Shown here in pieces: positions 1-13,200 of a stretch of 64,000 nucleotides of DNA (within the stretch, counting starts at the first letter, position 1; each line of letters begins with the position of its first letter). The position numbers were made by a program, and so were the translations under genes. The DNA is taken from positions 1-64,000 of the forward strand of contig VTPC01091247.1 in NCBI GenBank assembly GCA_011009095.1. The letters run 5' to 3'. The stretch comes from Ignelater luminosus. Taxonomy: Eukaryota; Arthropoda; Insecta; Coleoptera; Elateridae. Under the pieces are notes generated by a model, which worked only from the letters and a program-made list of their open reading frames with translations, was not told the DNA's origin and searched no databases.

Positions 1-99
1 AAAAAATTGTTTTCGATGGAAGTGTAAAGTCGAGGAAGCTATAATAGGCTTAATTTTTGTTTCAAGTAATTCTTTTCTGGAAGAGGTCGCCAGTATATA

Positions 100-1052
100 C
101 GAGGGCTGTTTGACGAAAGCGTTACATCTCAATAAAACACAGGTTAAGTCTAAATTTTTTTTATTATTTTTTAACATAGTTCCCTTCGTGTGCTACACAC
201 TTAGTCCAACGACCTTCCAATTTCTTTAAATCGTGCAAAAAATGTTCTTTTGGCAACTGGTCAAAATAGGCCTCCGTTGCAGCAATAACTTCTTCATTTG
301 CTGTGAATTTTGTTTCCTGCGAGTGACTTTTTTAAATTTGGAAACAAAATGAAGTCAACAGTCACATATCGCAGAAAAACTCGACCGGATTACGTTGCAA
401 CATGGTCAAACATTGATTTGAAAATTAATACGAATTCTCATTTGATACACTACGAGTAATCGCGGCATCCATCTTGCCGATACCATTTTCATATGCAAAT
501 GTTTATGTATAATATTGTGTACCCGTTTGGTGTCTACAGCATCAACTGTCATGCGGACTTTTAAACATCGATCAGCCATTACTATATCATGGATTTTGTC
601 AACGTTTTCCTTAGTAGTGACCATTTTTGGGGTCCGGAGCGGTCACCATCAACTGTGCTCATATGCAGTGGCGGATCCACGGAGGGGGCGAAAGCTTCTT
701 ATATATTCTTATTCTTCTTATATATATTTTGCCCCTCCTAGATTTAAATTCTTGATCCGCTACTGCTCATATGGCCAGTTTTTATTGGATTGAACCACTT
801 GGAAACCATTACATGTGATGGAGCAGATTCGCCGTAATATTTCAATCAAAACACGAAATTCACGTTTTTTCATATTTACGAAATAACACAAACTTGATTG
901 ATTTCTATGACTGTCAAATGTATACTATTTTACAGATTGGCATAAAATTTGAAGGTTGAGCTTCTAAAATATTGGCGTATATGCTAATGCTTTCGATTTA
1001 CCAATATCAGCGCCATCTAGCGAAAAGTCACGCTTCCGTCAAACAGCCCTCG
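100..1052 (-). mobile_element. Internally deleted mariner element
   Basis: The ends are inverted repeats matching at 25 of 27 positions, both starting ACGAGGGCTGTTTGACG when read inward. The element is flanked by TA on each side (98-99 and 1053-1054), as expected for Tc1/mariner. On the minus strand, 406-624 encodes a mariner helix-turn-helix and linker piece (a WMPRLL linker and an ENVDKIHDIV stretch like DENIAKVHQMV). The 185-340 stretch encodes the usual mariner C-terminus (NEEVIAATEAYFDQ, then GRWTKCVAHEGNY). The catalytic D-D-D core between them is gone, so it cannot make an active transposase. A separate 100-bp MITE is inserted at 666-765. Confidence 0.85.
666..765. mobile_element. hAT-type MITE nested in the mariner
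   Basis: This is a 100-bp unit that starts CAGTGGCGGATC and ends with the near-inverse GATCCGCTACTG. It is flanked by the identical 8-bp sequence CTCATATG at 658-665 and 766-773. An 8-bp target duplication with CAGNG-type ends is the hAT signature. It has no coding capacity. It must be younger than the mariner it interrupts. Confidence 0.85.
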
Positions 1053-1054
1053 TA

Positions 1055-1240
1055 TATATATTATATACATAATACAGCATTAGTTATGGTACAACAGTAG
1101 ATAAGGTGTCTAACCCATCTCTATGATTTTCATTGTTTTGGCATTAGCTTGAACATTTGATATTTCTTTCTTTGACTTCCCATCTTAAACAGAACTATAA
1201 AAAAGTTTGCGATTTTGCTTACCAGATAAAATTGTAAACA
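1055..1240. other. Upstream of the start exon; possible 5' UTR acceptor
   Basis: There is no gene here. A pyrimidine-rich tract followed by AG at 1191-1192 could be the acceptor of a 5' UTR intron, placing a UTR-containing exon at about 1193-1287. I see no clear promoter motif. Confidence 0.3.
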
Positions 1241-1287
1241 ATGACTGAAACAGGCAAGAAGAAGTTAGTGAAGTACAAATCGACACA
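1241..1287 (+). CDS. B4GAT1-like: Candidate start exon of the B4GAT1-like gene
   Basis: ATG in a good insect context (AACAATG) opens 15 codons, MTETGKKKLVKYKST, followed at 1288 by a perfect GTGAGT donor. The exon leaves two bases (CA). These pair in frame with an acceptor at 11784 (giving H then RWGPWNL) or at 11787 (giving Q then WGPWNL). The result is a basic cytosolic tail directly before a hydrophobic anchor, the expected topology of a Golgi type II enzyme, and exon 2 has no usable in-frame ATG of its own. The strongest-looking acceptor (11782) would be out of phase with this exon, which is the main doubt. Confidence 0.5.
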
Positions 1288-4200
1288 GTGAGTTTGTTTC
1301 CATCTTTCAACATCAATCTATCTCCCCATTTCTCATGAAAAAGCTACAGACTAATCTCAGTTTTGTTTACTTTATTCAACTTATTTCATTACCCGCCTCG
1401 CTGAGTAAGAGGAGTATAATCGGTCACCCGCCCTATTTATTCTGAACTACTTTATAGTAATATTACTACTGACGGCGTATAAGTTTTTTATATTCAACAA
1501 CGAGAACATAAGAGTACGAGGCTTGAACAATAAATTTGGAGAAATGATATTTTACTGCATTTTTGGCAACGTTGGAAGTGCACGCCAGCAGTCATAAGTG
1601 GCTACATATTTATTTTTTGTGCACTGCAAGCTGCGTCAGTATATCATTGGTTTATAGTATCGCACAAAAAGGAACATCCTACTGGGATAAAAGATTAATG
1701 CTAAATTTCTAGTTATCATAACAAATTTAGAGTAGAGTTTTTCCATTTGTAAATCTTTCCTTTAAGATAGATTGTACCTTACCTTTGCTAATTGCCAGAT
1801 GTGTGTCGATCAGACAGTATAAGCTCTTGGGCCCTTTGAATGTTTTCATTAATGTGATTAGTGATGGGAAGTCTAGCATACGCCTCACTACTAACATCTT
1901 CCCCACAATAATGGAACTGCTGGATGCATTTGTTAACAGCTGTGTATTTATGACGGGGTCACCATAAACGTAATGTAAACTAGAATTTAATGTTAATTTT
2001 TTGTTTTAGTAGGATGAACAAGTGATAGACTGACATGACGCCACTTACAGTACAGAAAAAATAAGTGTGTCGGTACTCATAAACGAACGCACTTACAGTG
2101 TTGCCAACAATGGATTAAAATGCGAGATTATTGTCTAAATTCTGTATGTCTATGAAGTTTTGATTTTTTAATCATGTATTATTAGTAAATGTATTTCTGA
2201 ATACTAAAGTATCTCCGATATATAACTCCTGGTTAATGATTAAATAAAGATAAATGTACGCTTTTGCTAATGAAAAAGAAAAGGCAGAAAATCAAATACA
2301 CCCTTAATAGGGCATTGGTATATAACTACAGTAGAGGTTTTAAACACCTGCAAGTATTTTCCTGGTTTGTTATGCATAGAAATGTTTTTCTTCATAAATT
2401 ACAGCATTTTCAAATTTTAGGAACTTTCAGTGTCATCAGTATCAACACACCAATAAAGCTACAAAAACGCTAAATTAGAAGAGGACCTGTTATTTAGCCG
2501 TCTCCTTCTCTCGAGTTGCAATACTTGTCATGTAGGAATTCGGAACAATAATTAATGTCCCAGTATGTAAGTAAGCAGTTATTTGTGCACTCAAAGTCAG
2601 TTTGAACAACTTTTTCAGTTTTCCATTATACTATCTTATTATTTTTGTTATTAATAACAATAAAGATTCCAAAATTTAAGAAGCCTGGACGCCCTTCTAT
2701 ATAAACCTTAGATGGTTTGCTAAGCCCGGTAAAATTTGGCCAGAGTTATAATGGGACCCCCTTACTCAATAAGTAACCAACCAGCACTTAGGAGGTTTAG
2801 AGAAACTGGCGTTTAAAGTTTATTTTATTGAATTAAATTGTATGACTTCAGAATTCAACTTTTTCAATTTTTTTTTGTAAGAGGTATGCTAAAATAGTCA
2901 GTATGAGAGTATTCAATGTGTATTTGCCAAAATATAAAGTTAGGGCTTGGATATAATTTGATTATAAACTGTTGGTTCTTTTATGCTTAACACCAATTTT
3001 ATTGTTATGTATCTATGTCAGTACCAAAGTAAAATAAATTTTTTGTTTCTTTTAAAATTGCTTTACCTAAAAAATTAAAAACTGTAATAGTAAACATAAA
3101 TAAGTAATATAATTCATTTGTGATTTATTTACTAGCATTCTGATAAGATTCTATGCATACACCATAAACGAAAAACAAGAGAAACAGTCTTTAAAGTAAC
3201 CACAAAAATGAAAACTAAAACACAAATACTCAATACATAAACCTTGTAAACCTTACTAATGATTATTTATTACCATCCTTTTCTGAATGGGTTTCTACCT
3301 GAAAATCTAACTCACCGTTATAACCATCAATATCCTCTTCGATGTTAGCATCACCTACAATGTTTGTATAAAATGAGTGATCTGCAACTGGAATTAAGTG
3401 TAAAACTGACTTTAAATCGTCAGCCTTGGCCTGAGCTATCGGCTTTCCTTCGGGCCAAAGAATTTTCAAATGTTGAACAATAATATTACTACTTGATGAT
3501 GGTGGTCTTCCCTTGCCTCTTTTTTTTATATTTATTTCTTGGTAGGACTGTGTGTCATCGTATGTAGTTTTATAAAAAATACTGTAGGGTTTGTGTTTGA
3601 TAACCTTTAGTTCCTTTATAGTGAGCCAATTTACCTTGGAATCATTCGTTGTCTTCTTTCTGTTGGTAATGTCCTTTGCTATGCTACTGGTACTAACAAA
3701 ATCTTCCTTCTGCATAACTTCGACCTTGATAGGATTTTATTTCTACAGTTTTCCGTAATCTTGATGTAATCTTCCGGCGAAAATAATTTTTGTTGAATTT
3801 CCAGGGCACTTTCAACATCTGCAAAATCACTATCATTCGGTAAAAAACTGTGCCCAGATACCAAAAACCTTAATCGAATTATTTCTAGGGTAGGTTTTTC
3901 TTCTAAAATGTATTTTAACTGCAACACTATCTTGATGTTGCGATTTTGACCTCCACAGGAGTCGCTCCATAAAATTAAGTCTTGAATTTTGTCACTAATA
4001 TGGTTAACAACATACTTTCGTATGCATGAACCTACTTCTTGTGCACCCCCCCCTGCCTGCATGTCCCTTAACCCAAATATTAAAAATTGATTTATTGTCT
4101 TTTCCGGTGTGTAGGCCACAGTTGTGTAGCCATAACTGTCTTTTGTAAAAGATAATATTAGTGGAAAAATGTGACAAAGGTTAGTGTTTTTTGCATGTCA

Positions 4201-7200
4201 AAGGTAAGTTACAGCAGCGATTTTCAAGTCCGAATTCTAAATGACGATTATGCTTAGATGTCACATTTTACTTTTCTTCGTTGTTAGAAGGAATGTTTTG
4301 TATCTTCGCTTGGTAACTGTCGCATTATTAGCTTTTACAGCTAAAGAAACTAATACTCTTCCCTATTCATTGTTTTGCAAAAACACAATACACTAGTTAC
4401 GCAAAAAAATACCACGTGCCACTATCACAAACTGACGTTTGCAATTTACAATATGGAACCAGGAATCGTTGATACCTTATTGCAGAAAGTACTCTATGGT
4501 TTTTACAATTTCCAAGATGGTGTCTGCAGCAATAACTAGCGCTATGTAACCAATTCCACCGGTTCCATTTTGCTAAACTAAAGAGTAGCAATTTTAGACC
4601 CACACAGTAGCAATAACTTCAATTTGGCAAAATTGTCGGTTGGTTCCTTATTGCGTAAGGGGGTCCAATTAACGCCTTATTTTGTCTTTTCTTTTTACCA
4701 TAGTTTTCGTTTCAATATCTTAACCTATTTACCTACTTTTAAACCTATGTCACACTATCAATCAGTTTGATCAAACTTGGCTATCAGTCTGAAACAATGA
4801 CGTCATCCCTTTAGTTTGGTCAAATTTTCAAATTTTAGAGGCGTTTCTAAATCTATCAGTCAGTTTGATGCGATGGCTTACGCGATTGGCTAAATTTAAA
4901 AATAGTAAAGAAGGCGCAAAGCCAAGAAGGTTATAAGGGTTATAGCGGGTTTTAACCTGTTTTGCTCTGCTGCTCTTGCTATTAACTTTGTTTTTATCTT
5001 TCTCCTTTTGTAGTTTAGATTTATTATAGGATTGCATAGTATTAGATTGCGTGTCGTGTTTTATATTATTTGAATGCATGTTTATAGTTTATAGTGCGTT
5101 TAAGAACTAGACAAGATTGTTTAGTTCCTTTGTAGTGTAAAGTGTATTGCTGTAGTTGCATAGTTAAATTAGTAGATTAGTAACACTTTAGCTTGTGTTT
5201 TGTCTATTTTTATTATTTTTGTACGTTATTGTAATTTTATTAGTGTAGTTTTATCGTTTAAGTGTTTGTTATTTAGTGTATAATAGTTAAAGTAGCAATT
5301 GGTGTATTAAAGTTACAATGTCTTGGAGTCACGCGCAAGTTTCGGTGCTAATCGAATCATACCGCAACTATGAAATGTTGTTTATGGTAAAACATCTACT
5401 TTATCATAATAAAACTGCACGATCTTAAGCGCTTAAAGAGACAGCAGCAGATCTACAAGAGATTTGCCCAAAAACAACAGGTATCTATTTTAAATGTAGT
5501 TTTTCATTGACATAAATTTTCTAATGTGATATATGCTTAGCAAACGAGATCAAAATTAAAATAAATTCTTTGAGAACGCAGTTCAATAAAGAACCTTCGA
5601 AATTGCAAGGTAAGCCGACTGGTTCTGGAGCAGAAACAGTGAAAGCGTTCTTATAGTGCCTTGAGCAACTCTTGTGTTCGCAAGACCAAGCCACAGCAAG
5701 TTGCTCCTACCTGTCACCACCCCCAGGTTATGGATCGTGGACGCAAAGAATTGAAACTGAGAAAGAACAAATGCCAGTAGCAGAAGATGTAAGTACTTAT
5801 AATTATCATAATTGAAACATGCTTATAAGATTCAACAGTTTTTATTTTTTTGTTTAAGATAAATTTACATAACATAATTGTTCGCTGATTGTTGCTACCA
5901 TGGAACGGCACCTGCTGTGTTGAAATATTCTTGAAATTCCACACGGATTTCTTGTGCTGTCCTCGCTAGTCAAGTTTGATCAAACTATTTGATAATGTGA
6001 CCAGGGCTTTATATCTTTGTTTTGGCTATTTCAAGGACTTACATAGCGTAGCAAAACGTAGAAAAAAGGAGCTTTCTTCTACGTTTTTCCGTGGTTCGTC
6101 AATCTTGGTTCTTTCATATTTTGTCGTGATTTTTTATTGTGATGTAGTTTTGTAATAGAATTTGTTCTGTGTTTTTATTCCTATTTTTTTGTTTAATTCC
6201 TGTGAGCTTCTTCAAAGATTTGTATGTAGTTATTCTTTCAAAATTATGTAATCACTTTGTGAAAAAATAAAGGTAATTTATTATTATTATTATTATTAAT
6301 ATTAATTAGTGGATGCCAGTTTTGCTTTTATTTGATACGTCAGTACTATTAGTTCAGCTGTTTATCCAAAATATACTCCAAGGAAGATAATATTTCAAAA
6401 AAGTTTGTATTTATTATAGTATGATAATTCGCTACTACATGCTTTCCCAACCGGAGTTTATATACCTAACCTCAAAAAGTTCTACCCTAAACAATATAGT
6501 AGTAATGTTATTTCTTAAACAATTTTTTTATTTACTCTGGAGATAAAAGTACTTCTGAAGTTTATTTGCGTCACAAAAGTGTGAATAAAAAGTGAAGATA
6601 AAACTTCAATAACATCTAAGACAATTTTAAGAAATATTTAATGTGCCTTTTTCACAATACTCAAAAAATTCTAATGCATAATTTATTATAATTTGCCAAG
6701 CAACTCCTTTTTTGTGAAAGGTGAAACAGCTTCGGGCCTCAAACACAAAAAAAAAAGGATTAAAAATTAAGTAGTGAGCGGTCCTTCGTTGTTATTCTAT
6801 TGTAGGGATCTCTTAAATCAATACAATTAAACGCATGCGCACTACCATTCCGAAAACGCCTGCCTACATCCGACATCAATTACGGAAGGAATCTTTTATT
6901 TTGCAATCAACGAATTGTTTACAAGTTTAAGAATTATATGTTTTCGCTCTAATCATTATTTATTACTGCGCCTAAAAGAGTAGTGAAGTTTGTGAAAATA
7001 AATTTATGTGACAATGAAACTAACGTGAATGTTGCTTAGCTGTTTTGTATTTGAATCTAGTACCGGCAAGGTTGAATAAATTGCTCAAAATTTATTTTTT
7101 TACAGAAAGAAATTGTTATAAGAATAGTTAGAAAATGAAAGAATATGTAGAATTTAATTCACCTTAAAACAAATTTGCCATTTGGTGTTTAATTATGTAA

Positions 7201-10200
7201 CAATTTAATTTAAATCAGCACTATTTACTTAACTCAATGATTCAGGTAAGTTTGTTTCATAAATGTAGTCTTTTATTTAAATACTTTTAATGAATTTTAA
7301 CTTTTATATTAAAAATATTTTAAAAGAGATCATATGGAAAATAAATTGACCTTGCATCACGTTTCTGTTTGTTCGCACCATATGTTGTTCACAGATATTG
7401 TTCCAACAAAAAAGTCACATGCCAGCAATTTTTTAAATAAATATCAATATTATCTCTCCTTTTTTAGTTGGAGTGGTATACTTATTTCAGTGTTTGTCCG
7501 ATTAACAATATTGCTATAGGTAAACTGTATTTTCTGAAGCGATAAAATGAGAATTTTAGTTGTACAGCAGTATAGTGAATTGAAATGTCTTATTACTCAA
7601 GATAAGACATTGTGTAAGATAGACAATAACTTTCATTAGAGACACACATTGTCAGAATTTATTCTCATAGAAGTCACTGTAATGTACATTAACAATCCAT
7701 ACGTGAGTCTAAAAATAAACTAAACCCGATAACGAATGAAAGGGTATCATAATTATTATTTCTGTTGTATCAATAGTTAATGTGATTACTGATTGGAGAT
7801 AATCTAGATTATAATGTTTTATTAACTTTTTTGTATTCATTTAATAAATGACACCAACAATGATTTTATATTGCGATCTAAATAGAGCAGAGGTAATACT
7901 CAATCATGTAACACTTTAAGTATTATAGCTTACAAAAGTGGAAACTGATAGTAGTAACGAACTTTGTGAATAATATGAAATTTTAAACACTGATATAATA
8001 AGAAAGTTCAGAATCAAGCATGACTCGAACGGTTAACGTGAAAGGGAATCCTTCTCGAAGATTAACTACAGAAGCTGTTGTTCAAAAGGCAAGAGTTATA
8101 AACATTCTATTATCCTATGCACATTTGATGAAACCTAAGATACATACTCATAGTATTGATGAAAAACAGTACCATAGTATCATCTTAAGATCCTGATAGT
8201 CCATATGCGTCATCGTGTTCCATGCAAGATATGACTGAAACAATCAATTTAAATTTTATAAATGCTTGCAAAAGGGCAAAAAGATAATGTTAATCTTAAA
8301 AAACTAACTAGAAGATGTGACATTGTGTATTACCCTGCAAGACTTACGACTTTAGGTTTAGGCATAACTATATAACTGTATTTAGGTTTGATGGTAAGTC
8401 TGTTCCTATTGTAAAGTATTCCACGATTTCTGTTTGCGTTATTTCAAACAATGTGGGACTAAAATAAAAAAAGATTTTCGCAGAGTAAACCAGAATGCTA
8501 GTATTTCCTAACATTTAGTAAGTAGAACGTTTGGCATAACAAATGCTGACGATCGCATGCTAGAAAATTAAAACTTAAAACTACATAGTAAGAAATATTT
8601 AGAAAAGTGGAAGTATTACCTTGGTCACCTTCTAGAACTACGGTAACATCAAAAACCTAAGTACTTACTCATGTAAATTCTTTAAAATTGACGTCATACT
8701 AGAAATCCAAGTTTTAATATTGATGTTTTAGGCATTTCTTGCAGGAAAAACAGTAAAACTGGCATCTGAGCCATCAGGACCTTTCATTTGTCGTTTTGCA
8801 CAGAGTATTGATGTGTGAGCAAATCTATGTCTAACTGTAACTATTTAAAAGGTAACAACAGAAAAACGTACAGAATCATTGTAAAGAAATTTTTACCTTC
8901 TATTTTTGGTAACAAGAGCTATTTTTGACGTACAGGCTATAGATTTGGAATATTAACGAAAAATAAAAGTTTTGATTTATTTTAGGGTTCCTAGAATGTA
9001 AAACGTAAAAGAAAATCATGAAAACTTTTAAGTTACTGTTTTTAAGGAAACCAGCCAGAAAAAATTTTGTTTCCAAAAGAAATAAATTTTAATAATCTTT
9101 ACTAAAAAACCAAACACACTTAAAGTTATTGTAAGTCGATAAGCAGGAAATGTTTACGTAAGGAACTATTACAAGCTTTGTGGAGCTTTTTATTACTAGA
9201 CTTGGATTGATTTAATGAATCTATTTAAGCAACCGACGCCGATGAAAGTCTTCTAAATTCAATGGAATTTACATTAAATTTAATTACGGAACTTGATTTA
9301 CTTCCTATTCTTGTTATAGGAATAAGAGAAAGTTTCCTGTTTGTCGATTAGTTTACGCTATACAAGTTCGAGTGTTGTGGGGTGTGTCCGTTGCTTATCT
9401 GCTTACAAGTATTTTTTGCATAACATGTTAACGTTTTAATGGTTTTAAATTAATAGTCTCTTTTGCTGTTATTTGTTAAATATTCTAGTTCTATCTTATG
9501 CAAAATTAGTTTGCTTTTATAAATATTTAATTTTCTATTTGCACAAGAGAATTATAAATTCAAGACCTGAAACTAATTCATAACAAATATTGCAAAATTT
9601 ATTTCTAATAAAAACCTTCTTAATGTTTGAAATTTATTTTTTCCTCTTTGGTTTAAATTTATTTCCAGACACTGAACAAATTTAACCACAGCAGAAGATA
9701 AACGTGCTCATAAAAAAGTACTACAACAATTCTCAAAGTGAATTAGCAAATTACAAGTTTTGATTACTTTGCCTCTGTCTCTTTGTACCCTATAAGATCT
9801 ACTCAGTACTAAAACAAATACAGTCCCTTCTAAAACTAGAGAGAGTCGGTCTTTACGCGCTAAAGGAAATTAAATTTCATCCAATTGTTGAACATTTGCT
9901 CTATGATAACTATAAGGGCGTCAACTGTTTTTACTACACCATTACAACTCTTGGTTCAATGACAGACCAAAATTGTTTGGACAATAAAACGATTTTAAAA
10001 ATAATTCGCAAAAATTTTGGTAATTTTGCACGTGATGACAATCGAACAATGGGTCTTATCACAATAAAACAAGCATGCATTCGGACGTTCCAAAGAAACT
10101 CCTGTACTGTTCGCAAAATTAAAGGTTTAACTTACCTATAACAAGCAAAGCACTACTCTACAAGTGAGAACTAAAATTCTTGAAAATCCCGTCGGTAATC

Positions 10201-13200
10201 TGCAGAATGTTCAATCTAAATTCCCAAAGTTTACTAAAAAGGATAATCATACTTAAAAGATCCATCATAAGAAACAGTAAACTATACTGACCTTCGACAA
10301 GTTATAACAGGAAGAAGGAGGTTCGTCAGCTCTGAAGTTGTAAGCTGGGGTGAAGACGACCAAAATATAATGATTTTAATTTATTATTAACATTATATTG
10401 AATTTTGGTTTTCACTAAATTGTTCAAAAGTAAGACAATTTACAGTACAAACTTAAACTAACCCCACAAAGCACATTTCTTCTTAACACAAAACTGCTTA
10501 TGTAAAATTATATGTAGACATGTCTAAGTCAAAACAAAACTCACCTCTTTGGCGAACCTTTGGTACACCTAGCCGTTTTTTAATATTGTTTAAAAGAATG
10601 GTATCTTCATCTTCAACATTAGGCGATTTAAATTTCACAGACTTAGACAGTTTTAGGAACTTAATATTGGCTTCTTCGTTGTTTATTGCTATGACCTATC
10701 CAATATAATGTTTAATGGTTTTCTTCAGTTTGATATTCCACTACAATCCAATAATTGGTTTCTAAATCATTTGAGTGGAGGTGTTTTTCTTCCTGATAAA
10801 TATTAGGTCTAACTTCCATAATGGTATTTTCCTCTCCTTGATCACTTTCTTTACTTGCATCAGTCTGTGCATCCAAACTTTCTTCGCTTTCTTCGAAAAT
10901 TCTTCTTTTCGTTGTTTGTGTTTTGCTTGTTGATGGCACATTGTCTTTATTATTACTTTTTTTGGACTGTTTTGAAATGCAGCTGATCTCCCAGGTATAA
11001 CATTTAACTTTCTTCTTTTTTTGTAGCATTACGTTGTTTGGGATTTTGCTGTACTCTTAGGTAATCAATTATTACCATATTGCAAGTTGTAGCGTTTGAA
11101 GAGATCAGTTACTGTCTATACTAAAGTTCAAGATTGGGCCTTTTCTTAAACAGTTTAGAACTTAAAAAGTTACTTTGTAGTAACTTCATGACATTCCTTC
11201 ATAGTAAGAGACCTGAGTGGAAAACCTACGAGCAGATAATTCACCTCTAAACTTTGCTTTTATATATTTCTAGACAGAACTATCTATAGCCGCTCATTGA
11301 TATTTGATACTTTTATTAACAAAAGTGCCTGCGTTACTATTTAAATTCACGAATATTTGAAACCCAATTTCTGTTTGGAAAGGTTAGGTGTTTTAGCGGT
11401 TTTAAGTGTGACCAATTGTAGAAAGTCTTAAAAATTCTTTCTTTAACCAATCCCTATATAGATTTTTAGTGCTGTGTATCGATTATCAGAAAGTATTATT
11501 ACCAACGTAACACCTTCTTACATTCAAATATCATTTGTCTTTCTAAAAGTTTATTATGTTAAAGGTATTTTTTAAAACAATTCTGGGAAATAATAATAAA
11601 TTTAGGTAATATCCATTTTATTGATAATAAATTTTCTTTATGGTATTCTACAGGTATTCTTCCTTGAGGATAATGTTAATGTATACAAACAGTTCGTCCT
11701 TAATTGTTTAAATATTATTATTATTTTTTGGATCGATTGTTATATAAACTGACGATTAAATTTTTTGTTTATTCATTTACAGAGCAGATGGGGACCATGG
11801 AACCTTTGCTTAGTCGCACTCATATTCCTTTCCATCTACAACATCCTGTTAACTGCCAAATTAATGTATGGTCCAGACTGTCCCAAGAATATTCCATTAA
11901 AACGCCAAGAGATTTCCCAAAACATACCCGCACAGCCGCCTTGCGATCCGCACCAATTAGATATAACAGAAGAAGTTCAATTTTCAAATTTCGATCTCCA
12001 GCTTGGACGATGGGACAACAGATTATTATACAAACTATTCGATCGAGTGTTTGTAGGTGACAAGTATGTAGATTTAAGTGAAGAATATGTTGTTTGTTTA
12101 GCTACACAAAGTTCTATAGAAAGATTATCGTCACTTGTGCAAGTTACAAATAATTGGCATGGTCCAGTTTCAGCTGCGCTTTTTGCAGCAGGCGATGATG
12201 AATTTAATTTACTGCTTTCATATTTGGTTTATTTGAGGAGATGTTTTCCCAATGTGAGAGATCGTGTAACGTTTCATATAGCGCTCCCTAAAGACAGACT
12301 TCCCCAAAGGATTGAAATTGAAGTACACAGTTTAGACAACATGAACTGTTTAAAACCTGAAAATACCCTCGAAGAGCTACTAAAGAAGAGATCTGGAGCT
12401 ACTGCTAAATGGAGGATAAAAAATCCGTATCCGCAAAATCATCTTAGGAATTTAGCACGGAAGAATTGTCAAAGCCGATATATTTTTCTCACTGATGTGG
12501 ACATCATACCGAGCGAGAATCTAGCGGAAGGACTGAATACCTTTTTACAGAAGGTAACTTGCAAAAAATTATGTGCCTATGTAATTCCTACGTATGAAAT
12601 TGATAATCGTGTGCGATTTCCACCTAATAAGACTGAGCTTGTTAGATTAGCAAATAAGGGATTAGCGAGACCTTTTCATCAGAAAGTTTTTATATACAAT
12701 CAATACGCCACCAATTTTTCAAGGTATTTTTTAGCGAACTAAATAAAATGCAATTAAATTGAAAGGTTTGCTTTTTAGGTGGCAGAATACGATATCCGGA
12801 AATAAGGAGGTGCATATTAGCCATCCAGTCACGAATTTCGAGTTCCTGTACGAACCCTTCTATGTCGCTCCAGACACCGCACCACCGCATGACGAGAGAT
12901 TCATCGGATACGGATACACAAGGAACACGCAGGTATGCCTTCAGTTTGTTTGACTACAAAGAAAACCTTTTTATACAGGCATCCATTGCAATTTTCGCGA
13001 ACGCGTACAGAATGTATTAGCAATTTTCATGTTTGTTTTGTGGAGGATACTGTATCTTGAAATATATTTATTTTGAATTGATCCGGCTTCTTCGTATATA
13101 AACAAAAACAAAACAAAAACCTTAATAAAAGTTTAATAACGACTCTGGAAGTTTTGCGGTCTAAATGCTTTCGTTTCTTGTTTTCTTTTACTTTTAATTT

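Noticed and set aside
8021-8110. Reading NPSRRLTTEAVVQKARVI, faintly like a mariner HTH linker
   Set aside because: The similarity is too short and no other mariner part or inverted end is nearby.
9896-10141. An 81-codon open frame with an overlapping frame on the other strand
   Set aside because: Neither strand shows a protein pattern I can name, and there are no nearby transposon ends.
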